Shown here piece by piece: positions 47,038-58,515 of a stretch of 64,000 nucleotides of DNA; positions within the stretch are counted from its first letter, which is position 1; each line of letters starts with the position of its first letter. The position numbers and the translations under genes are program-made. The notes beneath the pieces were generated by a model. It made no database searches and had not been told where the DNA came from. It saw nothing but the letters and a program-made list of their open reading frames with translations. Source of the DNA: Siphonodentalium dalli (lineage: Eukaryota > Mollusca > Scaphopoda > Gadilida > Siphonodentaliidae); contig CP136065.1 in NCBI GenBank assembly GCA_032622095.1, forward strand, positions 248,991,474 through 249,055,473. Reading direction: 5' to 3'.

Positions 47038-47640
47038 TTTAGCTCAAGTCAAGTTTGAGCTATTGCCATGGGTTGGCGTCAGTCTGTCAGGCCATGTGTG
47101 CATCAACAATTTCCTTTGGCACACCCTATAGACCACATCCCTCATCCGAACATCACCAAACTTCATATGAATCTTCGGGGTAACCTCTATATGGGAGCCA
47201 TCAATTATTAAAAAAATTTGCTGGAATACATGGCCGCCAGCAGCTCTTTTTGATTTTCTGGAATACATGGCCGCCAGCAGCTATCTTTGATTTCAAATTC
47301 TATTCGATTGGCACTCCATGCAGCTGACGTTTATCAGAGAAATTTATTGAAAATTTACAGGCATGGTTAGGATCACCTCTAGATGGGAGCATTCGAATAT
47401 GAATGATTTTCGATAAAAAAACATGGATGCCGGTAGCTTGGATTTTATTCTTTGCATTGACTGAATACTTCGGCATGCCCTACAACCAACCTTATTCATC
47501 CAATTGATCCCAAACTTCATATGGCTCTTCAAGATGACCTCTGGGATTATTTAAACTTTCCATATTCCTTATCGCTCCATTCATTGTAATGTATTACATT
47601 TATCCCCTTTACAAGTTGAGCTACATTGACACTTTGATTT
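47038..47640 (+). mobile_element. Short member of the AGCTCAA satellite-MITE family
   Basis: Starts 'tttagctcaagtcaagtttg' and ends 'ccctttacaagttgagctac' followed by 'attgacactttg'. The same ends are seen at 53016 and 57735, but only two to three internal units are present (about 600 bp). Confidence 0.75.
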
Positions 47641-47667
47641 CATAAGAGATGTTGAATGTTTTTGATT

Positions 47668-47842
47668 GTTGATGAATGTGTCTTGTGAGAATGTGTCTAT
47701 TGGTTTATGGGTTCTGTGTTGTTCAGCCTCACACATGATTTGATATATTGATTGTTGATGAATGTGTCTTGTGAGAATGTGTCTATTGGTTTATGGGTTC
47801 TGTGTTGTACAGCCTCACACATGATTTGATATATTGATTGTG
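47668..47842 (+). repeat. ~85-bp perfect tandem duplication
   Basis: 'gatgaatgtgtcttgtgaga' through 'tttgatatattgattgt' occurs twice with almost no change. Confidence 0.9.
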
Positions 47843-47858
47843 ACAGTGCTCCTTTATT

Positions 47859-48255
47859 TTAACCCTTTACCCAACAGAACGGCCCTGTGCCAATGCATTC
47901 TCTTATATATGCGAGTCGACCATAGGTCGCCTCGCATATATAAGAGAATGCATTGGCTTAACACATTAAAAATTATAAAATTGTTAAAGATTGTAAGAAA
48001 AAATGGTAAAAATTGTTAAATATTTTTTTTTAGGCCAATGCATTCTCTTATATATGCGAGGCGACCTATGGTCGACTCGCATATATAAGAGAATGCATTG
48101 GCACAGGGTATAACTGTAACTATCACAATGTGGTCAAGGAGCCGGTTCCAATGATATCCATATTTGTATGGTTCTATTGAGACAGACCGAAGATATTTTA
48201 GGCTGTTGAAGCTTTATTTGGCCGGTTTTGGCCGGTTTGTTGGGTAAAGGGTTAA
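47859..48255. mobile_element. piggyBac-like TTAA MITE (copy 3)
   Basis: TTAA at 47859-47862 and 48252-48255, 389 bp inside, with both hairpins intact. Very similar to copies 1 and 4. Confidence 0.85.
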
Positions 48256-48323
48256 CTGATGTCAACTGATGTCTATTAACAAAACTTATTGTTTTAACGA
48301 TAGTGTGTCTCTTCCAAACAAGT

Positions 48324-48591
48324 TTAACCCTTTCATGACGGGAGCTGTGCATTGTTTTATACATGCGAGTCTCCCATAGGGAGCCTCACATATATACGGG
48401 AATGTGCTGGCTTACATGTCAAGGTAAATATGAGAGAAATGCACTGGCTTCACAGTCAAGGTAAATATTGTTAGGCCAATGTATTCCCTTATACATGCGA
48501 GGCTCCCAATGGGAGACTCGCATATATAAGAGAATGCATTGACACAGGGATTTCGCAAAATTTCAGGAAGCTACAGTCATGGAAGTGTTAA
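48324..48591. mobile_element. Diverged TTAA MITE subfamily
   Basis: Ends CCCTTTCATGACGGG and GTCATGGAAGTG are flanked by TTAA (48324-48327, 48588-48591). The hairpins follow the same plan but the loops differ ('ctcccataggga'). A related 5' part occurs at 60699-60895. Confidence 0.7.
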
Positions 48592-49307
48592 TATTGTTTC
48601 CAAGGTATAAAATAATAAATATGAATCGAAGATACCTGTCCGGAAATGCTTCTATCAATTAATATTGGCTTTATTTCAATTTTGTTCTGGTATAATAAAT
48701 TTAACCTGTCAAAACAGTTTTATATACAATTTTTAGAACAGAAATGTTCAGCACATAGCAAGGGGGAGAACTCTATCTTGTTAGCACTCTCCATCAAGGC
48801 AAAATGACATTTCGATTCAGATTATTTTCTCAGCCACATCATGAATAAACGACTGTAATATGCCTTTGTGGACAAATAATATCAATGTTGTGAGATTATT
48901 CAAGGGTTGCAAGGAATGTCACTCGACTGAGGGTAGGTTCCTAAAACCACTGGTATGCATGCAGGCGATGATATGTCCTGAATACATATTGTGGAGTATG
49001 ATACAAGATCTCTACTGTAGTGTCAACTAAAATATAGAAGTAATTGGTAGCCTGACGGCGGAAAGTTTTTAAAGGTCCCAATCACAAATAGGCTGTGTAT
49101 ACCAATTTGAGAACAGTGGTGGGGTGTACTGCAAAAGGTCCAAAATGTAACTATATTAAAATCACAGCAGAAACACCGTCATCACAGTTAACAAATGGGA
49201 GAACATAATCGTAACCTGATGTTGGGCTATTACAAATTTAGAAAGTAATTTGGATAGCTAGCAAAGGGCCAAGAGAAATTTATAGCCAAAGGGTTCAATT
49301 TAGAATA
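48592..49307. other. No gene or repeat recognised
   Basis: Single-copy-looking AT-rich sequence without a supported exon. Confidence 0.4.
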
Positions 49308-49815
49308 TTTACACACTAAGTGTTGTCATCACTAAATCCAGCATTCTGATTGGTCGGCGCCCACGTGGCTAGTTGCAGTTATTTCTCGGTGAATGCGCAA
49401 CGCCTCATGACACCAAGCTAATAACACCATCGATACGTCATTAGGTTTGGAAAGACGAACGCGTAATGTTTTGGGCGCATTTGGACTCGCGCAGGATTGA
49501 CTTAATACATCATCGGGTTTCAATATGAAGAGAAATTGTTCCTATTAACTTTTGGCAAGGGTGCTATTGGGTATTTTGGGCTGATCTTGTCACGATACAC
49601 TTTTCGATTTAAATATATTTACAAAAGTGGCTTTCTCGCTAAATGTATATAAATATAAGGATTAACTGTCATGTGGACTATTTTTATGGAGATGTAACGG
49701 TGAGGTAAGTGGACATAACTTGTATGTAAAACCCTTCGGGTTTTACACAAGTTATATCCACTTACCTCACCGTTACATCTCCATAAAAACAGTCCACACG
49801 ACAGTTAATCCTTAT
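49308..49815 (-). mobile_element. 508-bp MITE with terminal hairpin (copy 2)
   Basis: The reverse orientation of the 22121 copy, including the 160-bp palindrome at 49655-49815. The conserved unique part yields chance frames of about 63 codons in both copies. Confidence 0.75.
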
Positions 49816-50275
49816 TTTAATAGTATACATGTGTGTTGTAACAGCAGAATAAAGAAATGTGTGCTTAAGTAGTGTGAAAGATGTGTCTTGTGTTAAAATT
49901 GAAATTTTCATCGACGTTATCATCAGTTACATATCTCGGTGACGAGTCCTCTAAGCGAGGAACCGCTGTTTTTCAAGACATATATAACTACCAAATCTTC
50001 AGCTATTTATTAATAATCTTGTATACAGAATAAGGAAGCTCATGGCATTATAAATGTATGTAGATATTAATTTAGGTTTTATTGTGGTTTAATTATTCAC
50101 TCTTAAAGACATATTATGGACTTGTTCGGGTGCATGAAACTAATAAGATTCGGGACTCAACTATTGGCGATAAACAAACACAAATTATTTCGCCAACGAT
50201 AGTCAATATGTTTAATTAATATATCAGAATGACTGTGTGTTGTCAATTTGAAAGTTATATGTTTGATATCGTATC

Positions 50276-50645
50276 TAAAACCTTTAGGACATATAAAACC
50301 TTTTGGACATATAAAACCTTTTGGACATATAAAACCTTTTGGACATATAAAACCTATTGGACATATAAAACCTTATGGACATATAAAACCTATTGGACAT
50401 ATAAAACCTTTTGGACATATAAAACCTTTTGGACATATAAAACTGAAATTTCACCAGGTTTATGAATATAAAACCTATTGGACATATAAAACCTTTTGGA
50501 CATATAAAACCTTTTGGACATATAAAACCTATTGGACATATAAAACCTTTAGGACATATAAAACCTTTTGGACATATAAAACCTTTTGGACATATAAAAC
50601 CTTTTGGACATATAAAACTGAAATTTCACCAGGTTTATGAATATG
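50276..50645 (+). repeat. 18-bp minisatellite in two blocks
   Basis: Copies of 'acatataaaaccttttgg' (50280-50440 and 50466-50617), each block closed by the same 'aactgaaatttcaccaggtt' plus 'tatgaatat'. This suggests that a whole block was duplicated. Confidence 0.95.
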
Positions 50646-50684
50646 TCTGTGATGAGTTTATTTTTAGTACTCTATTTAACTTTA

Positions 50685-51082
50685 TTAACCCTTTACCCAA
50701 CAGAACGGCCCTGTGCCAATGCATTCTCTTATATATGCGAGTTGACCATAGGTCGCCTCGTATATATAAGAGAATGCATTGGCTTAACACATTCAAAATG
50801 ATAAAATTGTCAAAGAATGTAGAAAAATTGTTAAAAAATGTAAGAATTTTTTTTTTTTAGGCCAATGCATTCTCTTATATATGCGAGGCGACCTATGGTC
50901 GACTCGCATATATAAGAGAATGCATTGACACAGGGGATAACTGTAACCATCACAATGTGGTCAATGAACCGGTTCCAATGATATCCATATTTGTATGGTG
51001 TTATTGAGACAGACCGAAGATATTTTAGGCTGTTGAAGCTTTATTTGGGCGTTTGTGGCCGTTTTGTTGGGTAAAGGGTTAA
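50685..51082. mobile_element. piggyBac-like TTAA MITE (copy 4)
   Basis: TTAA at 50685-50688 and 51079-51082, 390 bp inside, with both hairpins. Confidence 0.85.
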
Positions 51083-51724
51083 ATTTCGTTTTTTTCCTGA
51101 TGGAAGGCAAGATGTTCCTTCTAATTATCTGTTGTCTTGTGCCTTTCTGTGTTGGTAATTTTGAGGTGGTGCGACAATTCATTGATGTATACTTCACTAT
51201 CTTTCACTGTGTCATCACAAATGAGAAATATCGCTGATGCCATGTTTAAAATTATTTTCAATTGAACATTCTTGATTGAATAAATGAGTATTTGTAAAAC
51301 TGTAGTTTATATTTCTCTTCTAGTTTAATATCCATGCTGTCTGAATAGCCCATTTTTCTGATACATTCAACTCAGTCTGAATGAATCGAGGCTATTGAAC
51401 TAGCTACGCAGTCGATAGTCTGAAACAAACAGCAGGGTATGCCATTACTTTCAAGAAGCAAATGTCAGAGTCAGCCAATCACAATATTTCATGGTAAATT
51501 GATGGAAGTCAATCAGAAAATTGTCGGAATTCCCTTCAATTGCGATTCCAGTTAACTCTGCAACATAGCTAAGAATAGCGTAATAAATTTTCTGTCACAT
51601 GGCTAATTTCACAGTGTTTACAAATGTAGAGATTAAGATAACTGACCAATATTACTAAAAGTCACAAATGGTTGTTGTCGCATATAAAGTTTTTCTCAGT
51701 GGATTCCGGTGGTCCAGAGCAGCG
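51083..51724. other. No supported gene; small leader-like frame
   Basis: A 45-codon plus-strand frame from an ATG near 51100 (MEGKMFLLIICCLVPFCVG, stop near 51237) resembles a secretion leader but shows no homology I recognise. Confidence 0.3.
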
Positions 51725-51862
51725 TTCTGCAGAATCAAGCCTTGAAATAGTGTGTCTGTCATTTGCAGAATGGGGTTCCCAGAGGGTGAATTTAGTGATG
51801 CTACACCGCATAGCGGGCTAGCATCACCAAATTCACCCTCTGGGAACCTCATTCTGCTGACT
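51725..51862. mobile_element. Hairpin MITE fragment (GCAGAATGAGG family)
   Basis: Left end 'atcaagccttgaaatagtgt' plus one complete hairpin, ending at 'cctcattctgctga'. The second half is absent. Confidence 0.75.
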
Positions 51863-52069
51863 AACAGATAATCTTGGGGGAATTTGAGAACTTTGGGTTA
51901 AATAAAGATGGTCAGAATGGCCATCTTTGCCACAAAGAGATGGTTTCTACTGGAAACGAAGCTGAATATCATTGCAGAAGCACAATGATTATGTTCCTAT
52001 AGGACCTCTTTGTATTATTTCAACAGAGTTTGTGATGGTGGTATTTCGGTGCACTCTCTCGTCAGTTAC

Positions 52070-52966
52070 ATGTAATTTGCTTAACTGCTGAAAGGGATTT
52101 TGAACAGGTGTGCATGTAGGCCAAATTGTGTTCCCTTCCTGTATTTCGTTATACCCCGTCGATTACAAGTTATTTGCATAACCTACACCCAACTAATTTC
52201 GTTATAATGGAGTTAAACTGCGTTCTGGAGAATCTGCAGAACTGTTCCCAATGGACTGCCAAATTGGAATTTTAACTCCTGCTCTGGGGTCATCAAATCG
52301 TGTTCCCTCCTTTTACTGGGATATAACCCATGGATTACATGTCATTTGTTCAAACCTACGACCAGCTATCTTCATTATACATGTAATACATTAGGGCGAA
52401 TCTGCTGAATTGCAGCCGATGAACTGCTAAATTGGATTTTTAACCACTGAACTGAGCTGGAAGTCGGGCGACTGATCGAATGATGGTCCATCCCTGTCTT
52501 TGGATATGCCTTGTTGATTGCAGGTCATTTGCATAAGCCACGCAGGACTATCTTCATTAGAATTGAGTAAAACTGGGTGGAGTTTGATCAAATGGTGTTC
52601 CCTCTCTATATTGATATATACCCCATCGATAACAAGTCACCTGTACAACCTACGGCGACGATCGTCATTATAATTGTGTTAAAAAGAATCTACTGAACTG
52701 CACCAAATGCACTGCTGAACGGGATTTTTAACTGCTGGACAGACCTGGCGATTGGTTAAATGGATTCTGCTCCCTGTATTTGGTTGTATCCCATCGATTA
52801 CAAGTCATTTGCAGCTAACCTGATATCTTTGTCATAATGAAGTTAAACTGTTGGAGAGAATCTGCTGAACTGTAGCCGTTAAGACTGCTGAACGGAATTT
52901 TGAACTGCTAAACTAGGGTGGAGGTCCGTCAAATGGTCTTACCTCACTGTATTTAGGTATACACCA
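52070..52966. repeat. Degenerate ~220-bp tandem array
   Basis: Four to five diverged units with 'tctgctgaactg', 'gtgttccctcc', 'gattacaagtcatttgc' and 'cttcattataatggagtta'. One more unit lies at 58289-58515, on the far side of the 5.3-kb insertion. Confidence 0.7.
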
Positions 52967-52969
52967 TTA

Positions 52970-55900
52970 GGCCAAAAAAAATAAATTTGGTTCTCGGGGG
53001 GCCCCGCCACATTTTTAGCTCAACTTTACTTTGTAAAGTTTGAGCTATTGCCATGGCTTGGTATCCGTCGTGTGTGTGCGTGATTCGTCAACAATTTCCT
53101 TTAGCACGGGCTACAGTTCGTACCTTTGATCCGATTATTATGAAATTTGTCATGGATGTTGACATTGATGTGTAGATGGGAACGAGTCATTTTGGGGTCA
53201 TTTGTAAAAAAAACATGGCCGCCAGTGGCCATCATGGATTTCAAAATTCAATCCATTAGCACGGGCTACAGGCCGTACTGTTTGTCTTATTGTCATGAAA
53301 TTTGTCATGGATGTTAATATTGACATGTAGATGGGAACGAGTAATTTTGGGGTCATTCGGCCAAAAAACATGGCCACCGGCAGCCATCTTAGATTTTACT
53401 CTTTGCATGACTAAATCCTTTGACACGGGCTACAGGTTGTACATTTGGTCTGATCATCATGAAATTTGTCATCGCTGTTGAAATTGGAATGTAGATGGGA
53501 ACGAGTCATTTTGGGGTCATACGGACAAAAAACATGGCCGTCAGTGGCCATCTTTGATTTCAAAATTTAATCCATTAGCACGGGCCACAGGTCGTACTGT
53601 TTGTCTGATCATCATGAAATTTGTCATGGATGTTAACATTGACATGTAGATGGGAACGGGTAATTTTGGGGTCATTCCGCCAAAAAACATGGCCGCCAGC
53701 AGCCATCATGGATTTTACTCTTTGTATGACTAAATTCTTTAGCTTGGGCTACAGGTCGTACCTTTAGTCTGATCATCATTAAATTTGTCATGGATGTTAA
53801 CAATGACATGTAGATGGGAACGAGTCATTTTGGGGTCATTCGGTCGAAAAACATGGCCGCCAGCAGCCATCTTGGATTTTACTCTTTGTATGACTAAATC
53901 CTTTAGCACAAGCTACAGGTCGTACCTTTAGTCTGATCATCATGAAATTTGTCAAGAATGTTAATAATGACATGTAGATGGGAACGAGTCATTTTGGGGT
54001 CATTCGGCCAAAAAACATAGCCGCCAGCAGCCATCTTGGATTTTACTCTTTGTATGACTAAATTCTTTAGCACGGGCTGCAGGTCCTACTTTTAGTCTGA
54101 TCATCATAAAATTTGTCATGGATATTAACAATGACATGTAGATGGGAACGAGTAATTTTGGGGTCATTCGGCCAAAAAACATGGTCGCCAGCAGCCATCT
54201 TGGATTTTACTCTTTGTATGACTAAATCCTTTAGCACGGGCTACAGGTCCTACTTTTAGTCTGATCATCATAAAATTTGTCAAGAATGTTAATGAAAGTG
54301 TCAATGACACTGTAGCTCAACTTGGAAAGGGAATAATTTAATATATTACAGTCAATGGAGCGATTAGGAATGTGGAAAGTTGAATGTCTAATACTAGTTT
54401 ATAGACATGAAGAGAAAAGTAAAATCCAAGATGGCTGCTGGCGGCCATGTTTTCAGCCGAATGACCCCAAAATGAGTCGTTCCCAACTACATGTCATCGT
54501 TAACATCAATGACAAATTTTATGACGATCAGACTAAAGGTACGACCTGTGGCCCGTGCTAATGGATTAAATTTTGAAATCCAAGATGGCCACTGGCGGCC
54601 ATATTTTTTGTCCGAATGACCCCGAAATCAGACTAAAGGTACGACCTGTAGCCCGTGGTAAAGGATTTAGTCATACAAAGAGTAAAATCCAAGTTGGCTG
54701 CTGGCGGCCATGTTTTTTGGCCAAATGACCCCAAAATGACTCGTTCCCATCTACATGTCATTATTAACATTCATGACAAATTTTATGATGATCAGACTAA
54801 AGGTACAACCTGTAGCCCGTGCTAAAGGATTTAGTCATACAAAGAGTAAAATCCAAGATGGCTGCTGGCGGCCATGTTTTTGGCCAAATGACACCCAAAA
54901 TTACTCGTTCCCATCTACATGTCAATATTAACATCCATGACAAATTTCATGATGATCAGACGAACAGTACGACCTGTGGCCCGTGCTAATGGATTAAATT
55001 TTGAAATCCAAGATGGCTGCTAGCGGCCATGTTTTTTGTCCGAATGACCCCAAAATGACTCGTTCCCATTTACATTCCAATTTCAACAGCCATGAAATTT
55101 TTTATGATGATCAGACTAAAGGTACGACCTGTAGCCCGTGCTAAAGGATTTAGTCATACAAAGAGTAAAATCCAAGATGGCTGCTGGCGGCCATGTTTTT
55201 TGGCCGAATGACCCCAAAATGACTCGTTCCCATCTACATGTCATTATTAACATTCATGACAAATTTTATGATGATCAGACTAAAGATACAACCTGTAGCC
55301 CGTGCTAAAGGATTTAGTCATACAAAGAGTGAAATCCAAGATGGCTGCTGGCGGCCATGTTTTTCGGCCAAATGACCCCAAAAGTACTCGTTCCCATCTA
55401 CATGTCAATATTAACATCCATGACAAATTTCATGATGATCAGACGAACAGTACTAACTGTGGCCCGTGCTAATGGATTAAATTTTTAAATGCAAGATGGC
55501 TGCTGGCGGCCATGTTTTTTGTCCGAATGACCCCAAAATGACTCGTTCCCATCTACATTCCAATTTCAACAGCCATGACAAATTTTATGATGATCAGACT
55601 AAATGTACAACCTGTAGCCTGTGCTAAAGGATTTAGTCATACAAAGAGTAAAATCCAAGATGGCTGCTGGCGACCATGTTTTTTGGCCGAATGAGCCCAA
55701 AATTACTCGTTCCCATCTACATGTCAATATTATCATCCATGACAAATTTCATGATGATCAGACAAACAGTACGACCTGTGACCCGTGCTAATGGATTAAA
55801 TTTTGAAATCCAAGATGGCCGCTGGCGGCCATGTTTTTTGTCCGAATGACCCCAAAATGACTCGTTCCCATCTACATTCCAATATCAACAGCCATGACAA

Positions 55901-58288
55901 ATTTTATGATGATCAGACTAAAGGTACGACCTGTAGCCCGTGCTAAAGGATTTAGTCATACAAAGAGTAAAATCCAAGATGGCTGCTGGCGGCCATGTTT
56001 TTTGGCCGAATGACCCCAAAATGACTCGTTCCCATCTACATGTGATTATTAACATTATTGACAAATTTTATGATGATCAGACTAAAAGTAGGACCTGTAG
56101 CCCGTGCTAAAGGATTTAGTCATGCAAAGAGTAAAATCCAAGACGGCTGCTGGCGGCCATGTTTTTTGGCCGAATGACCCCAAAATGACTCGTTCCAATC
56201 TACATGTCATTGTTAACATCCATGACAAATTTTATGATGATCAGACTAAAGGTACGACCTGTAGCCCGTGCTAAAGAATTTAGTCATACAAAGAGTAAAA
56301 TCCAAGATGGCTGCTGGCGGCCATGTTTTTGGGCCGAATGACCCCAAAATAACTCGTTCCCATCTACATGTCAATATTAACATCCATGACAAATTTCATG
56401 ATGATCAGACGAACAGTGCGACCTGTGGCCCGTGCTAATGGATTGAATTTTGAAAACAAAGATGGCCACTGGCGGCCATGTTTTTTGTCCGAATGACCCC
56501 AAAATGACTCGTTCCCATCTACATTCCAATTTCAACAGCCATGACAAATTTCATGATTATCAGACTAAAGGTATGACCTGTAGCCCGTGCTAAAGGATTT
56601 AGTCATACAAAGAGTAAAATCCAAGATGGCTGCTGGCGGCCATGTTTTTTGCCCGAATAACCCAAAAATGACTCATTCCCATCTACATGTCATTGTTAAC
56701 ATCCATGACAAATTTTATGATGATCTGACTAAAGGTACGACCTGTAGCCCGTGCTAAAGGATTTAGTCATGCAAAGAGTAAAATCGAAGATGGCTGCTGG
56801 CGGCCATGTTTTTTGGCCGAATGACCCCAAAATTACTCGTTCCCATCTACATGTCAATATTAACATCCATGACAAATTTCATGACGATCAGACGAACAGT
56901 ACGGCCTGTAGCCCGTGCTAATGGATTGAATTTTGAAATCTAAGATGGCCGCTGGCGGCCATGTTTTTTTTCCGAATGACCCCAAAATGAATCATTCCGG
57001 TACAAATGTTGATGTCAACAGCTATGACAAATTTCATAATGATCCAATCAAAGGTACGACCTGTAGCCTCTATTGTTGACGCCTTACGTACACACGCACA
57101 CACGGACGACGGACGACAAAGCCATGGCAATAGCTCAAACTTTACAAAGTAAAGTTGAGCTAATAATGACATGTAGATGGGAACGAGTCATTTTGGGGTC
57201 ATTCGGCCAAAAAACATGGCCGCCAGCAGCCATCTTGGATTTTACTCTTTGTATGACTAAATCCTTTAGCACGGGCTACAGGTCGTACCTTTAGTCTGAT
57301 CATCATAAAATTTGTCATGGCTGTTGAAATTGGAATGTAGATGGGAACGAGTCATTTTGGGGTCATTCGGACAAAAAACATGGCAGCCAGCGGCCATTTT
57401 GGATTTCAAAATTTAATCCATTAGCACGGGCCACAGGTCGTACTGTTCGTCTGATCATCATGAATGACTAAATTCTTTAGCATGGGCTACAGGTCGTACC
57501 TTTAGTCAGATCGTCATAAAATTTGTCATGGATGTTAACAATGACATGTAGATGGGAACGACTCATTTTGGGGTCATTCGGCCAAAAACATGGCCGCCAG
57601 CAGCCATCTTGGATTTTACTTTTCTCTTCATGTCTATAAACTAGTATTAGACATTCAAATTTCCACATTCCTAATTGCTCCATTGACTGTAATACATTAA
57701 ATTATTCCCTTTCCAAGTTGAGCTACAGTGTCATTGACACTTTCATTTTTTGATTTTATCAACATGTCCATAGCAGATATGTGTTGAATATTAGTGTGCA
57801 TTGAGCTCTAACATGTAATGTGTTAAAAAGTGACTTGCAGGCTTACAACATGAAGTAGATGACTACAATTAAGAAAATGATTAGCTGATCCTCATGCTCT
57901 TCTTACAATTAGTCATTGTGAACAACTTACACTAATTGTAACTTTATACAATTGAAAGGCACAGGACTAAATTCAGGATCACATATTAGAATGGGGAGGT
58001 ATCAGTTTTTAGACAACAATAACAGTAGTTAATGTCAGGGGCATAATATATTGTTAGGTAATGCCAGTCATACACTGGTAGTACAATGTCATTTTTATAT
58101 AAGACTAAATGAGTTTATATGCATAACAGTTCCCTCTACCTTTCTGGTTATTACTAGACAGAGGAAGGTATCTTTGTCCATGCTTACTATGCGCAGAAAA
58201 AAATTAAAAATAAAAATAAAATCCTCTCTCCCTCATTGATTTGAAGAAAAAAATTGCCCGAGAACCAAAACCCTTTTTTTTTTTGGCC
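52970..58288. mobile_element. PIF/Harbinger-like GGCC element carrying a nested satellite-MITE
   Basis: The outer ends are GGCCAAAAAAAATAAATTTGG and the complement of the 58250-58288 end ('cccgagaaccaaaa...ttttggcc'). TTA lies at 52967-52969 and 58289-58291. The flanking degenerate ~220-bp repeat resumes on the right, which supports both limits. The interior is almost wholly the 155/164-bp repeat array described separately. Confidence 0.65.
53016..57745. repeat. Satellite-bearing foldback element interrupted by an inverted copy of itself
   Basis: A forward copy starts 'tttttagctcaactttactt' at about 53013 and runs to about 54292. It resumes at 57161 and ends 'tttccaagttgagctacagt' near 57735. 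Between them lies a complete reversed copy (54293-57160). Each copy is built of alternating 155- and 164-bp units containing 'aacatggccgccagcagcca' and 'gatgggaacgagtcattttg'. About 10 units lie in the forward copy and 16 in the inverted copy. Confidence 0.8.
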
Positions 58289-58515
58289 TTAATTACAAGT
58301 CAATTGCCCAACATATAACCTAATATCTTCGTTATGATTGAGTTAAATTGTTTCGGGAAATCTGCTGAGCTGCAGCCATGAACTGCTTAACAGGATTTTG
58401 AATTGCTGAACAGGCATGGCGGTTGTCATGGTGTTCCCTCCCTGTATTGGGGATATAGATTACCTGTCATTTACACAACCTACAACCGACTCTTCATTAC
58501 AAATGAGTTAAACTA
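58289..58515. repeat. Last unit of the ~220-bp array, beyond the insertion
   Basis: Continues the interrupted unit ('attacaagtcaattgcccaa', 'tctgctgagctgcagcc', 'atgagttaaacta'). Confidence 0.65.

Noticed and set aside
49332-49523. 63-codon frame shared with 22411-22602
   Set aside because: Both lie in copies of the same MITE, so conservation reflects recent transposition rather than a demonstrated gene. Noted as a finding only for its architecture.
50229-50860. Frames with HIKPFG or YKTFWT repeats
   Set aside because: They result from an 18-bp minisatellite; the frames run into a TTAA MITE.
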